The position numbers were made by a program, and so were the translations under genes. 64,000 nt of DNA from Nocardioides kongjuensis (lineage in GTDB: Bacteria > Actinomycetota > Actinomycetes > Propionibacteriales > Nocardioidaceae). The stretch lies in contig NZ_JACCBF010000001.1 in NCBI RefSeq assembly GCF_013409625.1, positions 2,483,001-2,547,000 of the forward strand. The letters run 5' to 3'. Shown piece after piece: positions 9,706 through 18,561 of this stretch. Position 1 is the stretch's first letter. The number at the start of each line of letters is the position of its first letter. The notes beneath the pieces were generated by a model, which was given only the letters and a program-made list of their open reading frames with translations, was not told where the DNA came from and ran no database searches.

Positions 9706-11252
9706 GGAGCGGACCCGACCGGATCGACCGGCGGGGCTTCCTCGGCACGCTCGCAGTGGCGACGGTCGTCTCGGCGTGCGGAACCGGCGCTCCCGCCGGG
9801 CCCGGACCGGGCCCGACGTCGGGCCCGCCCAACGTGCCCCTGACGGTTCCCCCCTCTCCTGCAGGCACCGCCACCGCCGCTCGCCCACGCCGCTCGCTGC
9901 TGGACGTGCGCTTCGCCGAGGCGCACCGCTCCCACCCCGTCGAGCTGGTGGCTCCCGGCTTCGTCCTCGTCGACCTCGTCGTCGGCGACCGGGTCGCGGG
10001 CGAGTCCCGCGAGGAGGTGGCGCTGCCCGCGCCGTTCGTCGGGATCGAGGTCGAGGTGGACGACCCCGGCGACGCCACCCTCGTCGCCGGCCTCACGTCC
10101 GCCGACCGGCGGACCGGGGTGCACGTGGCGCTCGACCCGCACCGGGGCGAGGCCGAGCTCGTGCTGGTCGTCGAGGGCCGCGCGTCGTCGTTGGCCAGCG
10201 AGCGGGTGAGCCTGCCCGGCGCTGCGTTCACGCTCGGCTTCGTGCTGTGCGAGAACCGGGCGACCGCGTTCGTCCGGTCCGGGAAGGGCGGGTGGCAGGT
10301 GCTGGTCTCGGGGCGGTCGGGGATCGCCGACCGGCTCGACCTCCGCGACCCGCGGACCCTGGCCACGATGGGCGCACACTGGGGAGCACGCTGGGGCGCC
10401 TGCCGGGTCTCCCGGGTCCGCGCAGGGCTGTTCGGCATGACCGGCCTTCGCGATCCCCACCTCGTGCAGCACGCCGACGGCCGCCCGTACGTCGAGGGCG
10501 GGCGGCACTTCGTCACCTGGACCTGCGCCGGGCCGGGCTTCTTCCAGCAGGCGCACTGGGGTGTGTTCGCCCTCGATCCCGCCGACCCGGCGGCGATGGA
10601 GCAGGTCGCACAGATCTACACGCGGCGTGACGGCCTGCTGCTGGGCGACCACGCCGGGCAGCTGGTCCGCGACGGCGACCGGTGGCTGGTCGCGAACACG
10701 TCGTGGGGCGACTTCGACGGCTCGGGGGTGCACGTCCGGGCCACGACGAGCACGGCCGACCTGCTGCACGGCGTCCACGTCATCGAGACGACCCCCGTGG
10801 CCCTGCCCACCGACCTCGACACCTGGGACCCCTCGCTGACCCGCATCGACGGGGCCTGGCAGTGGGCGTACGTCGAGAGCCCCTCCCAGTCGCCGTTCGA
10901 CTTCCACCCCGCGCTGGCGCGCACCGGTGCGGCCGACCCGTTCACCGCGCTCACCGCGGTCGCATCGGACCGCGGCCGGCACCAGACCGAGGGCACCGTC
11001 CTGGTCCGCGACACCGACCGCTGGCTGCTGCTGGCGAGCGACGGCGACGCCCGGGAGTACCCGGTCTACGACCTCCGGTTGCGCCGCGTCGGGCGCCTGG
11101 CTGCGCCGTACGGCTCCAACATCCCGCACCCGCAGGTCCTCGTCGGCGACGACGGCCGCTGGCTGATGGTCACCTTCGACGGCACGAACCCGTTCGCCGA
11201 CCGGCTGGGGTACGGCGGGCACGGCGACGTCGTCGTGCTCCGCGAGCGTTGA
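9702..11252 (+). CDS. Tat-type lipoprotein with GH43-like propeller
   Basis: 516 residues. The GTG at 9702 overlaps the previous stop (GTGA). The N-terminus has a twin-arginine signal (DRRGFLGTLAVATV) ending in the lipobox VSAC. An N-terminal beta-rich region of ~200 residues is followed by a propeller-like half. In that half the three GH43 acids appear at the expected places: GLRDPHLVQHADGRPY, DTWDPSLTRIDGAWQW and HQTEGTVLVRDTDRW. Overall similarity to named families looks weak, so the enzymatic call is inference. Coupling to the wall-binding gene and nearness of a second GH43-like lipoprotein suggest a surface glycan function. Confidence 0.65.
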   Translation: MRSGPDRIDRRGFLGTLAVATVVSACGTGAPAGPGPGPTSGPPNVPLTVPPSPAGTATAARPRRSLLDVRFAEAHRSHPVELVAPGFVLVDLVVGDRVAGESREEVALPAPFVGIEVEVDDPGDATLVAGLTSADRRTGVHVALDPHRGEAELVLVVEGRASSLASERVSLPGAAFTLGFVLCENRATAFVRSGKGGWQVLVSGRSGIADRLDLRDPRTLATMGAHWGARWGACRVSRVRAGLFGMTGLRDPHLVQHADGRPYVEGGRHFVTWTCAGPGFFQQAHWGVFALDPADPAAMEQVAQIYTRRDGLLLGDHAGQLVRDGDRWLVANTSWGDFDGSGVHVRATTSTADLLHGVHVIETTPVALPTDLDTWDPSLTRIDGAWQWAYVESPSQSPFDFHPALARTGAADPFTALTAVASDRGRHQTEGTVLVRDTDRWLLLASDGDAREYPVYDLRLRRVGRLAAPYGSNIPHPQVLVGDDGRWLMVTFDGTNPFADRLGYGGHGDVVVLRER

Positions 11253-11262
11253 GCCGGGCGGC

Positions 11263-12156
11263 TCAGCGGGCCCGGCGCCGCAGCAGCATCCGCATCCAGC
11301 CGGCCACCTGCCACATGGTCGGCTCGGCCGCGTCGAAGACGTCGGCGTGCCGCCAGTAGCCGTGCACCTGCCCGAGGTAGCGGGTGCCGACCACCTCGAC
11401 GCCGGCCTCGGCGAGGCGGAGCACGAGGTGCTCGCCCTCGTCGCGCAGCGGGTCGTGCTCGGCGGTGGTGACCAGGGTCGGGGGCAGGGTGCCGAGGGCG
11501 TCGGAGAGGAGCGGGGCCAGGTCGGGGTGCTCGAGGTCCGCCGGGGTGGCGGCGTACTGCTGCCAGTACCAGGCCGCCTCCGCGGGCTCGAAGCCGTCGG
11601 CAGCGGTCCGGTAGGAGTCGAAGGATGCGCTCGGGTCGAGGAACGGGTAGACGAGCGCGACGCCCGTGAACCGACCGGGGTGGCGCAGCGCGGCGACCAG
11701 GGCGAGGTTGCCGCCTGCGCTGTCTCCGTGCACGAAGGTCTGCAGTCCGGCCAGGTCGGGGTGGTCGTCGAGCCAGCGCACCGCGGCGGACAGGTCGTCG
11801 GGCGCCGCGGGGAACGGGTGCTCGGGTGGACGCCGGTAGTCGACGCTGAGCACCGCCACCCCGGAGATGTCGGCGAAGCGCCGCACGGCCGCGTCGTGGA
11901 CCTCGATGTCGTTGAGCACGAACCCGCCGCCGTGCGCGTGGACGACCACGGCGTCGTAGCCCTCCGGGAGGTAGAGCCGGGCCGGTACGCCGCCGGCGTC
12001 GACGTCGCGCACCTCGGCGACGTCCGGCCGTGGCTGGGTGGCTGCGGCGGCACGGGCGCGCTCGCGCTCGGCGGCGATGTCGAAGGCGGGGTCGGTGACG
12101 GCGAGCTCGCCGGCGGCGTTGGCGACCGCGGCGCGAGCCTGGGGGTGGAGGGCCAT
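11263..12156 (-). CDS. Alpha/beta hydrolase, HSL-type esterase
   Basis: 297 residues. The hormone-sensitive-lipase motif HAHGGGFV precedes the nucleophile elbow FVHGDSAGGNLAL. The catalytic Asp lies in TTAEHDPLRDEGE and the His in LGQVHGYW. This is a cytoplasmic carboxylesterase or lipase of the HSL group, with no signal peptide. The natural substrate is not evident. The -10 TAGGGT ends 6 bases before the ATG, so the gene is probably leaderless. It converges on the GH43-like gene with a 10-base gap. Confidence 0.88.
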   Translation of the reverse strand: MALHPQARAAVANAAGELAVTDPAFDIAAERERARAAAATQPRPDVAEVRDVDAGGVPARLYLPEGYDAVVVHAHGGGFVLNDIEVHDAAVRRFADISGVAVLSVDYRRPPEHPFPAAPDDLSAAVRWLDDHPDLAGLQTFVHGDSAGGNLALVAALRHPGRFTGVALVYPFLDPSASFDSYRTAADGFEPAEAAWYWQQYAATPADLEHPDLAPLLSDALGTLPPTLVTTAEHDPLRDEGEHLVLRLAEAGVEVVGTRYLGQVHGYWRHADVFDAAEPTMWQVAGWMRMLLRRRAR

Positions 12157-12162
12157 GCCCGC

Positions 12163-12168
12163 ACCCTA
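12163..12168 (-). promoter_or_regulatory. -10 element of the HSL-type esterase
   Basis: TAGGGT on the minus strand, 6 bases before the ATG at 12156. No ribosome-binding site. Confidence 0.5.
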
Positions 12169-12176
12169 GGGAAGCC

Positions 12177-13067
12177 TCAGACGATGTCGATGCGCACGGT
12201 GTCGACGACCGGTTCGTAGCCGAGCGCCTGGTAGAGCGCGTTCGAGGTCGGGTTGGCCTGGTCGGTGAACAGGATGACCCGGTCGCCGCGCTCGCGCAGC
12301 AGCCGCGACACCTCGGCGACGGCGGCAGCCGCCCAGCCCCGGCGGCGCTCCTCCTTCGGCGTGTAGACCGGGCCGATCCGGCTGACGCCGTAGGCGGGCG
12401 GGTTGGCGCCGATCAGGTGCACCGCCCGGCCCTCGGCGTCCTCCCAGAACCAGAGCACCTCCTCGGCGAGCTTGCGCCGGACGTCGTCGATGTCGAACGC
12501 CGCGGCCTCGCCGTCGTGCCCCGCGAGGCGGCCGGCCTGCTCGTCGGCGTCGGCGAAGAACTGCTGGACCCAGGCGAGGGCGTGCTCGGCCTCGTCCGCA
12601 CGAACGGGGCGCAGCCGTCCCGGGACCGGACGCGGCGCGACGAGGGTGCCGAGCTCGAACAGCCGGTGGTGCACGCCGTTGACGACCTGCCGGCCCGTCC
12701 GGTGTGCGATCGCCGCAGCGAACAGGTCGGCCGCGGGCCGCAGCCCGGTGGCTCCCCCGATGTCCTCCCCGCGCGCGAGCACCGCGGCCGACAGCGCCGC
12801 AACCGCGTCGTCGGGCATCGCGAGCAGGTAGACGGGGTGGGGCGGGAAGGGCGCCGTCCGCATCGCGATCCCGGAGATCGCGCCGTCGGGACCGGTGACC
12901 ACCGCGAACCAGCAGTGGGCCAGGCTACCGCGGCCGCTGTCGCGGATCCGCTGGGCGATCGTCGTCACGACGGTGCCGGTCACCGGGTCGTGGGCGAGGT
13001 GCTCGCCCGACCGGGCGAGGAACTCCCCCGCGTCCTCGGTGAACCAGACGTCGTACCCGCTGCTCAT
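12177..13067 (-). CDS. GNAT family N-acetyltransferase
   Basis: 296 residues from the ATG at 13067. The C-terminal ~130 residues are a GNAT domain. The acetyl-CoA loop region reads RIGPVYTPKEERRRGWAAAA and is followed by NPTSNALYQALGYEPV, typical of the last strands. The N-terminal half is less conserved and may be a degenerate GNAT repeat or a substrate domain. The substrate is unknown. It is separated from metG by ~45 bases. GACGAT sits 6 bases before the start and may be a weak leaderless -10. Confidence 0.8.
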   Translation of the reverse strand: MSSGYDVWFTEDAGEFLARSGEHLAHDPVTGTVVTTIAQRIRDSGRGSLAHCWFAVVTGPDGAISGIAMRTAPFPPHPVYLLAMPDDAVAALSAAVLARGEDIGGATGLRPAADLFAAAIAHRTGRQVVNGVHHRLFELGTLVAPRPVPGRLRPVRADEAEHALAWVQQFFADADEQAGRLAGHDGEAAAFDIDDVRRKLAEEVLWFWEDAEGRAVHLIGANPPAYGVSRIGPVYTPKEERRRGWAAAAVAEVSRLLRERGDRVILFTDQANPTSNALYQALGYEPVVDTVRIDIV

Positions 13068-13113
13068 GGGCTGATCGTCGTCGCCGGGCAGCGCCCGGAC
13101 AACCGGGTTTCCG

Positions 13114-14913
13114 TCAGCCGTCGAGCCGGGCCAGCTCCTCCTCGACCACCGTCGGGTCGAGCTTGACGAAGACCGGGGTGGGCTTGGCGACCGCGCGCCC
13201 GACCTCGACCGGGTGCCGCTCCCAGGACGGGAAGCCGGTGTAGTCGCCGGTGATGATCGGGTAGCTCCGCTCGGCGTCGTCGAGGTCGGTGACGTCCTCG
13301 ATGGCCGGCATCGGGGCGATCTCACCGGCGCCGCCGAGTGCCTTGTCCACCTCGTTGGCCGAGAACGGCAGGAACGGGCTGAGCACCAGGTTGAGGTCGG
13401 CGACGCACTGCGCCATCACGTGCAGGATCGTGGCGAGCCGCTCCGGGTCGTCCTTGATCTTCCACGGCTCGGAGTCGGAGACGTACTTGTTGACGTCGGC
13501 GACCGCACGCATCGCCTCGCCGATCGCCTGCTTCTGCCGGTGCCGGCCGATCAGGTCGCCGACCGTGCCGAACGCGGCCTCGGTGACGGCCAGGACGGCC
13601 TCGTCCTCGGCGGACAGCGGGCCGGCGGCGGGGATCTCGCCGAAGTTCTTGGCGATCAGGTTCGCGGTCCGGTTGACCAGGTTGCCCCAGCCGGCGACCA
13701 GCTCGTCGTTGGTGCGACGCACGAACTCGGCCCAGGTGAAGTCGGAGTCCTGGCTCTCCGGGCCCGCGGCGGCGACGAAGTAGCGGAAGGCGTCGGGCTG
13801 GTAGCGCGCGAGCAGGTCGCGCACGTAGATGACGACCTTCTTCGACGAGGAGAACTTCTTGCCCTCCATCGTCAAGAACTCACTCGAGACGACCTCGGTG
13901 GGGAGGTTGAGCTCGCCGTACTGACGCGGCTTGCCGCCCTTGTCGCCCTTGCCTGCGTACGCCAGCAGCTCGGCCGGCCAGATCTGGGAGTGGAAGGTGA
14001 TGTTGTCCTTGCCCATGAAGTAGTAGGACAGCGCACCCTCGGCGCCCGTGTCGTTCCACCAAGCGCGCCAGGCCTCGGGGTCCCCGGAGCGGCGGGCCCA
14101 CTCGATCGAGGCGGACAGGTAGCCGATCACGGCGTCGAACCAGACGTAGAGCTTCTTGGTCGGGTTGTCCTGCCAGCCCTCGAGCGGGACCGCGATGCCC
14201 CAGTCGATGTCGCGCGTCATGGCGCGGGGGCGGATCTCCTTGAGGATGTTCTTGGAGAACCGGATGACGTTGGGCCGCCACAGGCCGGTGGCCTCGCGCT
14301 CGTCGAGCCAGGCCTGCAGCGCGTCGGCCAGCGCCGGGAGGTCGAGGAAGAAGTGCTGGGTCTCGATGAACTCCGGCGTCTCGCCGTTGATCTTCGAGCG
14401 CGGGTCGATGAGGTCGTGCGGGTCCAGCTGGTTGCCGCAGTTGTCGCACTGGTCGCCGCGCGCTCCGTCGTACCCGCAGATCGGGCAGGTGCCCTCGATG
14501 TAGCGGTCCGGCAGGGTCCGGCCGGTGGAGGGCGAGATGGCGCCGTAGGTCGTCTGCTCGACGAAGTAGCCGTTCTCGTAGACGCCGAGGAACATCTCCT
14601 GCACCACGGCGTGGTGGTTGCGCGTGGTGGTGCGCGTGTAGAGGTCGTAGCTGATGCCGAGGCCGACCAGGTCCTCCACGATCAGCCGGTGGTTCTTGTC
14701 GGCCAGCTCCTGCGGGGTCAGCCCGGCCTCGTCGGCGGCGATCAGGATCGGCGTGCCGTGCTCGTCGGAGCCGGAGACCATGAGGACGTCGTTGCCCGCC
14801 ATGCGCTGGTACCGGCTGAAGACGTCGGACGGTACGCCGAACCCGGCCACGTGGCCGATGTGGCGGGGGCCGTTCGCGTAGGGCCAGGCGACAGCGGAGA
14901 GGACATGCGTCAT
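13114..14913 (-). CDS. metG: Methionyl-tRNA synthetase
   Basis: 599 residues. It charges tRNA-Met with methionine using ATP. The class I HIGH motif is [10 protein letters not shown] near residue 17. The KMSKS counterpart is [10 protein letters not shown]. The zinc knuckle pair is [17 protein letters not shown]. The anticodon-binding helical domain follows. There is no C-terminal Trbp111-like extension, which matches the short actinobacterial form. The ATG at 14913 was chosen because it gives [15 protein letters not shown] and a TAGGAT -10 lies 7 bases upstream. The longer upstream open frame has no support. Confidence 0.97.
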   Translation of the reverse strand: MTHVLSAVAWPYANGPRHIGHVAGFGVPSDVFSRYQRMAGNDVLMVSGSDEHGTPILIAADEAGLTPQELADKNHRLIVEDLVGLGISYDLYTRTTTRNHHAVVQEMFLGVYENGYFVEQTTYGAISPSTGRTLPDRYIEGTCPICGYDGARGDQCDNCGNQLDPHDLIDPRSKINGETPEFIETQHFFLDLPALADALQAWLDEREATGLWRPNVIRFSKNILKEIRPRAMTRDIDWGIAVPLEGWQDNPTKKLYVWFDAVIGYLSASIEWARRSGDPEAWRAWWNDTGAEGALSYYFMGKDNITFHSQIWPAELLAYAGKGDKGGKPRQYGELNLPTEVVSSEFLTMEGKKFSSSKKVVIYVRDLLARYQPDAFRYFVAAAGPESQDSDFTWAEFVRRTNDELVAGWGNLVNRTANLIAKNFGEIPAAGPLSAEDEAVLAVTEAAFGTVGDLIGRHRQKQAIGEAMRAVADVNKYVSDSEPWKIKDDPERLATILHVMAQCVADLNLVLSPFLPFSANEVDKALGGAGEIAPMPAIEDVTDLDDAERSYPIITGDYTGFPSWERHPVEVGRAVAKPTPVFVKLDPTVVEEELARLDG

Positions 14914-14920
14914 GTCCTGA

Positions 14921-14926
14921 ATCCTA
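14921..14926 (-). promoter_or_regulatory. -10 element of metG
   Basis: TAGGAT on the minus strand, 7 bases before the metG ATG. No Shine-Dalgarno sequence in the gap. Confidence 0.5.
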
Positions 14927-14948
14927 GGGTCGCCGGGTTCCCGCCTCC

Positions 14949-16154
14949 TCAGCGGCGGGACTTCTTGATCCGGCGAGCCGTGCGCAGGCGGATGTCGGGG
15001 AGCGCGTCGTACAGGAGCTGGCCGGGGCACTCGGTGTCGTTGGTGTCGCGGTGGCCGTCGATCACGGGCAGGGTGACCCACGTGCCCTTCGGGTGGAGGT
15101 CGCTGCCGTGCGAGAGCACCAGCGTGGTCGCCAGCGGGTCACGGTGGTACTTCTTCAGCTTCCACGCGGCGATCTTGGCGACTCCGGCCAGCACCTCCGG
15201 CGTGGGCGCGACCTCCTGGTAGCTGCCGAGCACGGCGATCCCGACCGAGGTGTGGTTGAAGCCGAGGGTGTGGGCGCCGCGGGTGTCGCGCTCGCCGTCG
15301 GCGCCGCGGCGGCCCGCCCAGATCCGGCCGAACCGGTCGACGAAGTAGTTGTAGCCCACGTCGGACCAGCCGAGGGTCCTCGTGTGGTAGCGGTAGATCG
15401 CCCGCAGGATCTTCGGGACCTCACGCCTGCGGTAGTCGTTGCCCGTCGCGGTGTGGTGCACGTGGACCTGCTCCACGGTCCTGACCCGCTTCACCTTGCC
15501 CGTGGCCAGGCGCGGGTTGGCGTGCCAGGCCCGGCGGCTGCGGATCCTCGGGCGCAGCGAGCGGTGCCGCTCGGGGCGGGCGTCCACCGTGTCGTGGGGG
15601 TCGTGGGGGTCGTGGGGGTCGCCGGCGTGGTCGAGGGGGTGGTCGCCGGGGTCGACCAGGGTGAGCACCGCTCGCTCGACGGCGCCGGTCACCTCGACCT
15701 GGACGCCGTCGCTGTCGCCGACCCACAGCGGCTCCGTGCCGGCGCGCGTACGCCGGGCCTCGGCGGTGCCGCGGTCGGGCAGGTCGCGCAGCGTCGGGAC
15801 ACTGCGCCACGGACCCCAGGCGCCACCGGCCCCGCGGACGCGGACGCGCACCTGCCCGGCGCCGGCGGCCCAGGTGACCCCGAGCAGCGCGAACCGGTCG
15901 GTGCTCTGCGCGGCCGTGCGCAGCACGGCGCCCCGTGCAGCCACCCGGGGGTCCGGGGTCAGCGCGACGTCGAGCGCCGCGCCGACCCCGCCCTCGTCAG
16001 GCCGCAGCCGCAGCCTGCCGCCGGCCTTCGCCGGGGCTGCCGCTGGGACTGCGGCGGCCGGGCCGGCTGTCAGGCCGACCAGGGGCAGCACCGCGGCGGC
16101 GGCTCCGAGCGTGGCGAGGTCGCGGCGGCGCAGGGACGGGTCCGAGAGGTTCAT
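14949..16154 (-). CDS. Tat-exported PGRP-type N-acetylmuramoyl-L-alanine amidase
   Basis: 401 residues. The N-terminus carries a twin-arginine signal ([21 protein letters not shown]) and an Ala-rich cleavage region. A beta-rich middle domain comes before a DPH tripeptide repeat. The C-terminal ~190 residues are a peptidoglycan recognition/amidase_2 domain. Zinc ligands are visible as the His of [11 protein letters not shown] and the His and Cys of [14 protein letters not shown]. The Tyr of [11 protein letters not shown] is at the usual place. With all ligands present it should cleave the amide between muramic acid and L-Ala. It acts outside the membrane in wall turnover. Confidence 0.9.
   Translation of the reverse strand: MNLSDPSLRRRDLATLGAAAAVLPLVGLTAGPAAAVPAAAPAKAGGRLRLRPDEGGVGAALDVALTPDPRVAARGAVLRTAAQSTDRFALLGVTWAAGAGQVRVRVRGAGGAWGPWRSVPTLRDLPDRGTAEARRTRAGTEPLWVGDSDGVQVEVTGAVERAVLTLVDPGDHPLDHAGDPHDPHDPHDTVDARPERHRSLRPRIRSRRAWHANPRLATGKVKRVRTVEQVHVHHTATGNDYRRREVPKILRAIYRYHTRTLGWSDVGYNYFVDRFGRIWAGRRGADGERDTRGAHTLGFNHTSVGIAVLGSYQEVAPTPEVLAGVAKIAAWKLKKYHRDPLATTLVLSHGSDLHPKGTWVTLPVIDGHRDTNDTECPGQLLYDALPDIRLRTARRIKKSRR
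15590..15622. repeat. Short in-frame tandem repeat (DPH units)
   Basis: A GGGGTCGTG 9-mer repeated about three times inside the amidase gene. It encodes the [10 protein letters not shown] linker between the middle and amidase domains. Confidence 0.7.
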
Positions 16155-16279
16155 GCCACCCGAGCATGCGCCATCGACGGGAGGCGAGGGAAGCGGCTGG
16201 CCCGCGTGTCGCCGATCGCCCGCATCGCGTCACACCAGCCCCAACCGCGCCAGCAGTGAGGCAGTTCATGCAGCCCCCG

Positions 16280-16915
16280 TCAGGAGAAGTCGAGGTCGCC
16301 GGTCCGCGTCCGCTTGAGCTCGTAGAAGTACGGGAAGGACGCGACGGCGACGCACCCGTCCCACAACCGCCCGGCCTCCTCGCCCCGCGGGATCTTCGAG
16401 AGCACCGGGCCGAAGAAGGCGGCGCCGTCGATGTGGATGGTGGGCGTGCCCACGTCGTCGCCGACGGCGTCCATGCCCTCGTGGTGCGAGGCCGCGACCT
16501 TCTCGTCGTACGACGAGTCGGTGGCCGCCCGGACCAGCTCGGCGTCGAGGCCGACCTCGTCGAGCACCTCGGCGATGAGCGCGAGACCGCCGTCGGGCTG
16601 CTCGTGCAGCTTGCGGCCCTCGAGGTGGATCCGCTGGCCGAAGGCGTCGTAGAGCGGGCGGAGGACCTTGTCGCCGTACTGCTCCTGCGCGGCGACGAGC
16701 ACCCGCACCGGCCCCCAGGCCGGGGCGAGCATCTCGCGGTAGGCGTCGGGGATGTCCCGGTCCTTGTTGAGGTAGGCGAGGCTCATGACGTGCCAGCGGA
16801 CCTCGATGTCACGGACCTGCTCGACCTCGAGGATCCATCGCGAGGAGATCCAGGCGAACGGGCACAGCGGGTCGAACCAGAAGTCGGCGACGTGGGGGGT
16901 GGATTTCTCGGCCAT
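16280..16915 (-). CDS. Rv2466c-like nitroreductase homologue with a CPFA active site
   Basis: 211 residues from the ATG at 16915. It matches the mycothiol-dependent nitroreductase family (M. tuberculosis Rv2466c) along its length: DFWFDPLCP, SRWILEVEQVRDIEV, GTPTIHIDGAAFFGPVLS and a YFYELKRTRTGDLDF tail. The family has a thioredoxin fold with a helical insert. The usual active site is CPWC. Here it is Cys18-Pro-Phe-Ala21, so the second Cys is replaced. It may work as a monothiol, mycoredoxin-like enzyme. A TAGGTT -10 lies 8 bases before the start. Confidence 0.85.
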   Translation of the reverse strand: MAEKSTPHVADFWFDPLCPFAWISSRWILEVEQVRDIEVRWHVMSLAYLNKDRDIPDAYREMLAPAWGPVRVLVAAQEQYGDKVLRPLYDAFGQRIHLEGRKLHEQPDGGLALIAEVLDEVGLDAELVRAATDSSYDEKVAASHHEGMDAVGDDVGTPTIHIDGAAFFGPVLSKIPRGEEAGRLWDGCVAVASFPYFYELKRTRTGDLDFS

Positions 16916-16923
16916 GGTTCGCC

Positions 16924-16929
16924 AACCTA
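16924..16929 (-). promoter_or_regulatory. -10 element of the Rv2466c-like gene
   Basis: TAGGTT on the minus strand, 8 bases before the ATG at 16915. Confidence 0.45.
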
Positions 16930-16977
16930 CGCGGCGCCACCTACATTCCCGCGGCACTCCCGGGCCGGCGACGCCGG

Positions 16978-18411
16978 TCAGCCGACCTGGACGGTCCCGA
17001 CCACCTTCGGCGCCGCCGGTACGACGCTCGAGCCCAGGTAGCGGACCCGCACCTTCTTCGTCCCGCGCGACATCGGCACCTTCACCTTCACGACGCCGTC
17101 GCTCAGCCTCACCTCGCGCTGCCAGGAGCCGATCCGCACCAGGACCTTGCCCGTGACCGGCAGCTTCCCCACCGCGCTCACGCGCACCCGGACGATCGCG
17201 CGACCGCGGGCCGGCTTGGTCGTCAAGGTGACGACGGCTGGGCTGGTCACCTTCCCGGGGGCGGACAGGGTCTCGACGGCCGGCGCGTACTGGGCCTTGG
17301 TGCCGCTCACCTGGACGCTGACGAGCCTGCCGACGTCCTCGGCGGCGAGCTGGTAGGTCGCCGCGGTGGCCCCGGCGATGGCCACGCCGTCACGCAGCCA
17401 CTGGTACGCCGGCACGGCGTCGGGCTGGTCGTAGGTCCCGGGTGTGGCCGTCAGCACCTGGCCGAGGGCCGGCGTACCGCTCAGCGTGGCGGGCGTGGCC
17501 GGGTGGACCATGCCCGCGAGGACCGGGCCGAGCGTGTAGAACGGCGAGACGTAGGTGGTGTAGCCGTCCGCCTTCGCCACCACCCGCATGCTGAGGGTCT
17601 TGCCGACCAGGTCGGGGGTCAGCGCGAGGTCGGGCGTGACGATCTCGCCGATCCGCACCCCGTCGGCGAACCAGCGCCACCGGTTCTCGGCCGGCGTCGG
17701 CGACCAGCCGCCGGCGGTGGCGGTCACCGTCGTGTTGACGACGAGCGGTGCGGCCACGGTCGGGGTCGCGGTCTGGGTGAAGACGTTCTCGGTCGGCGTC
17801 GGTGTCGGGGTCGGCGTGGGGTTGGGCGTCGGAGCGGCCCGGTCGACGAAGTGGATGAAGCCGGTCGGCCACCGTCCGCTCGAGCGCGTGATCGAGCGCC
17901 AGTGGAAGGTGCCGCCCCAGGCGTCCTCGGAGACGATGATCTCGTCGGCCGACACCACGCGCTCGACGTACGCGACGTGACCCGCGGATCCCGCGCCGTT
18001 GGAGTACTTGCCCCACCAGGCGATGGCGCCGACGTTCGGCGTCTGGTCGGTGATGGAGGCCATGTAGAGGCCCCAGTGGCTGGCGTTGCCCTCACCTGTC
18101 CACGGCCGTGTGTTCGCCATGCCGGCCTGGATCATCCGGTAGGCGGCGTAGTTGGTGCAGTTGTGGCCGGAGTACATCCGCCAGTACATCGTGCCGTTCG
18201 CGGCGCCGTAGCCGGCGTCGGAGTAGCCGGCCGCAACGCAGGCGGCGTAACCGCTGCAGAGGTAGGTCGTGCCGGCCGATGGGAGGAACGGCTCCCGCAC
18301 GGGTGCCGACGAGGGCCCGGCGAGGACGAGGTAGGACGCCAGCATCGCACTGGCGGCAGTGGTGGTCCCCCAGCGCGCGGCCCGGCCTGGTGTGCGCATG
18401 CCGAACACCAT
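16978..18411 (-). CDS. Secreted CHAP-domain protein with Ig-like repeats
   Basis: 477 residues from the ATG at 18411; an ATG at 18399 is an alternative. A hydrophobic segment at about residues 17-37 acts as signal or anchor. The CHAP domain covers about residues 60-180, with catalytic Cys in SGHNCTNYAAYRM and His in GSAGHVAYVERV. A PTPTPT linker follows. The remaining ~270 residues are two or three beta-rich modules of the form seen in bacterial Ig-like repeats (YQWLRDGVAIAGATAATY). CHAP domains hydrolyse peptidoglycan peptides. The protein probably acts on the cell's own wall or on a competitor. Confidence 0.85.
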   Translation of the reverse strand: MVFGMRTPGRAARWGTTTAASAMLASYLVLAGPSSAPVREPFLPSAGTTYLCSGYAACVAAGYSDAGYGAANGTMYWRMYSGHNCTNYAAYRMIQAGMANTRPWTGEGNASHWGLYMASITDQTPNVGAIAWWGKYSNGAGSAGHVAYVERVVSADEIIVSEDAWGGTFHWRSITRSSGRWPTGFIHFVDRAAPTPNPTPTPTPTPTENVFTQTATPTVAAPLVVNTTVTATAGGWSPTPAENRWRWFADGVRIGEIVTPDLALTPDLVGKTLSMRVVAKADGYTTYVSPFYTLGPVLAGMVHPATPATLSGTPALGQVLTATPGTYDQPDAVPAYQWLRDGVAIAGATAATYQLAAEDVGRLVSVQVSGTKAQYAPAVETLSAPGKVTSPAVVTLTTKPARGRAIVRVRVSAVGKLPVTGKVLVRIGSWQREVRLSDGVVKVKVPMSRGTKKVRVRYLGSSVVPAAPKVVGTVQVG

Positions 18412-18476
18412 CGGGCACAACTGCCCCAGAACGCAACAAAAACCTCGAAAATCTCTCCAGTCACCGGCGTGTCGCG

Positions 18477-18505
18477 TTGACGAAAGTGAATTACAGCGTT
18501 GTAGT
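18477..18505 (+). promoter_or_regulatory. Sigma-70-type promoter of pepN
   Basis: TTGACG (18477-18482), a 17-base spacer, then TGTAGT (18500-18505). It lies in the AT-richer stretch between the divergent CHAP and pepN genes and faces pepN, leaving a leader of about 50 bases. Confidence 0.55.
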
Positions 18506-18561
18506 TCGCCCCCCTCGCTGCGATTGTCGGACAACTTCGTCCGGATGCAAGGATGACTGCC

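Noticed and set aside
15590..15622. CRISPR-like or phase-variable repeat
   Set aside because: The units are 9 bases with no spacers and stay in frame, coding for a DPH linker. They are ordinary low-complexity coding repeats, as is the EDGG repeat at 56648.
18412..18552. Possible cyclic-di-AMP riboswitch before the CHAP gene
   Set aside because: Such riboswitches often precede wall hydrolases, but I could not find the conserved ydaO-type core on the minus strand in this 140-base gap.
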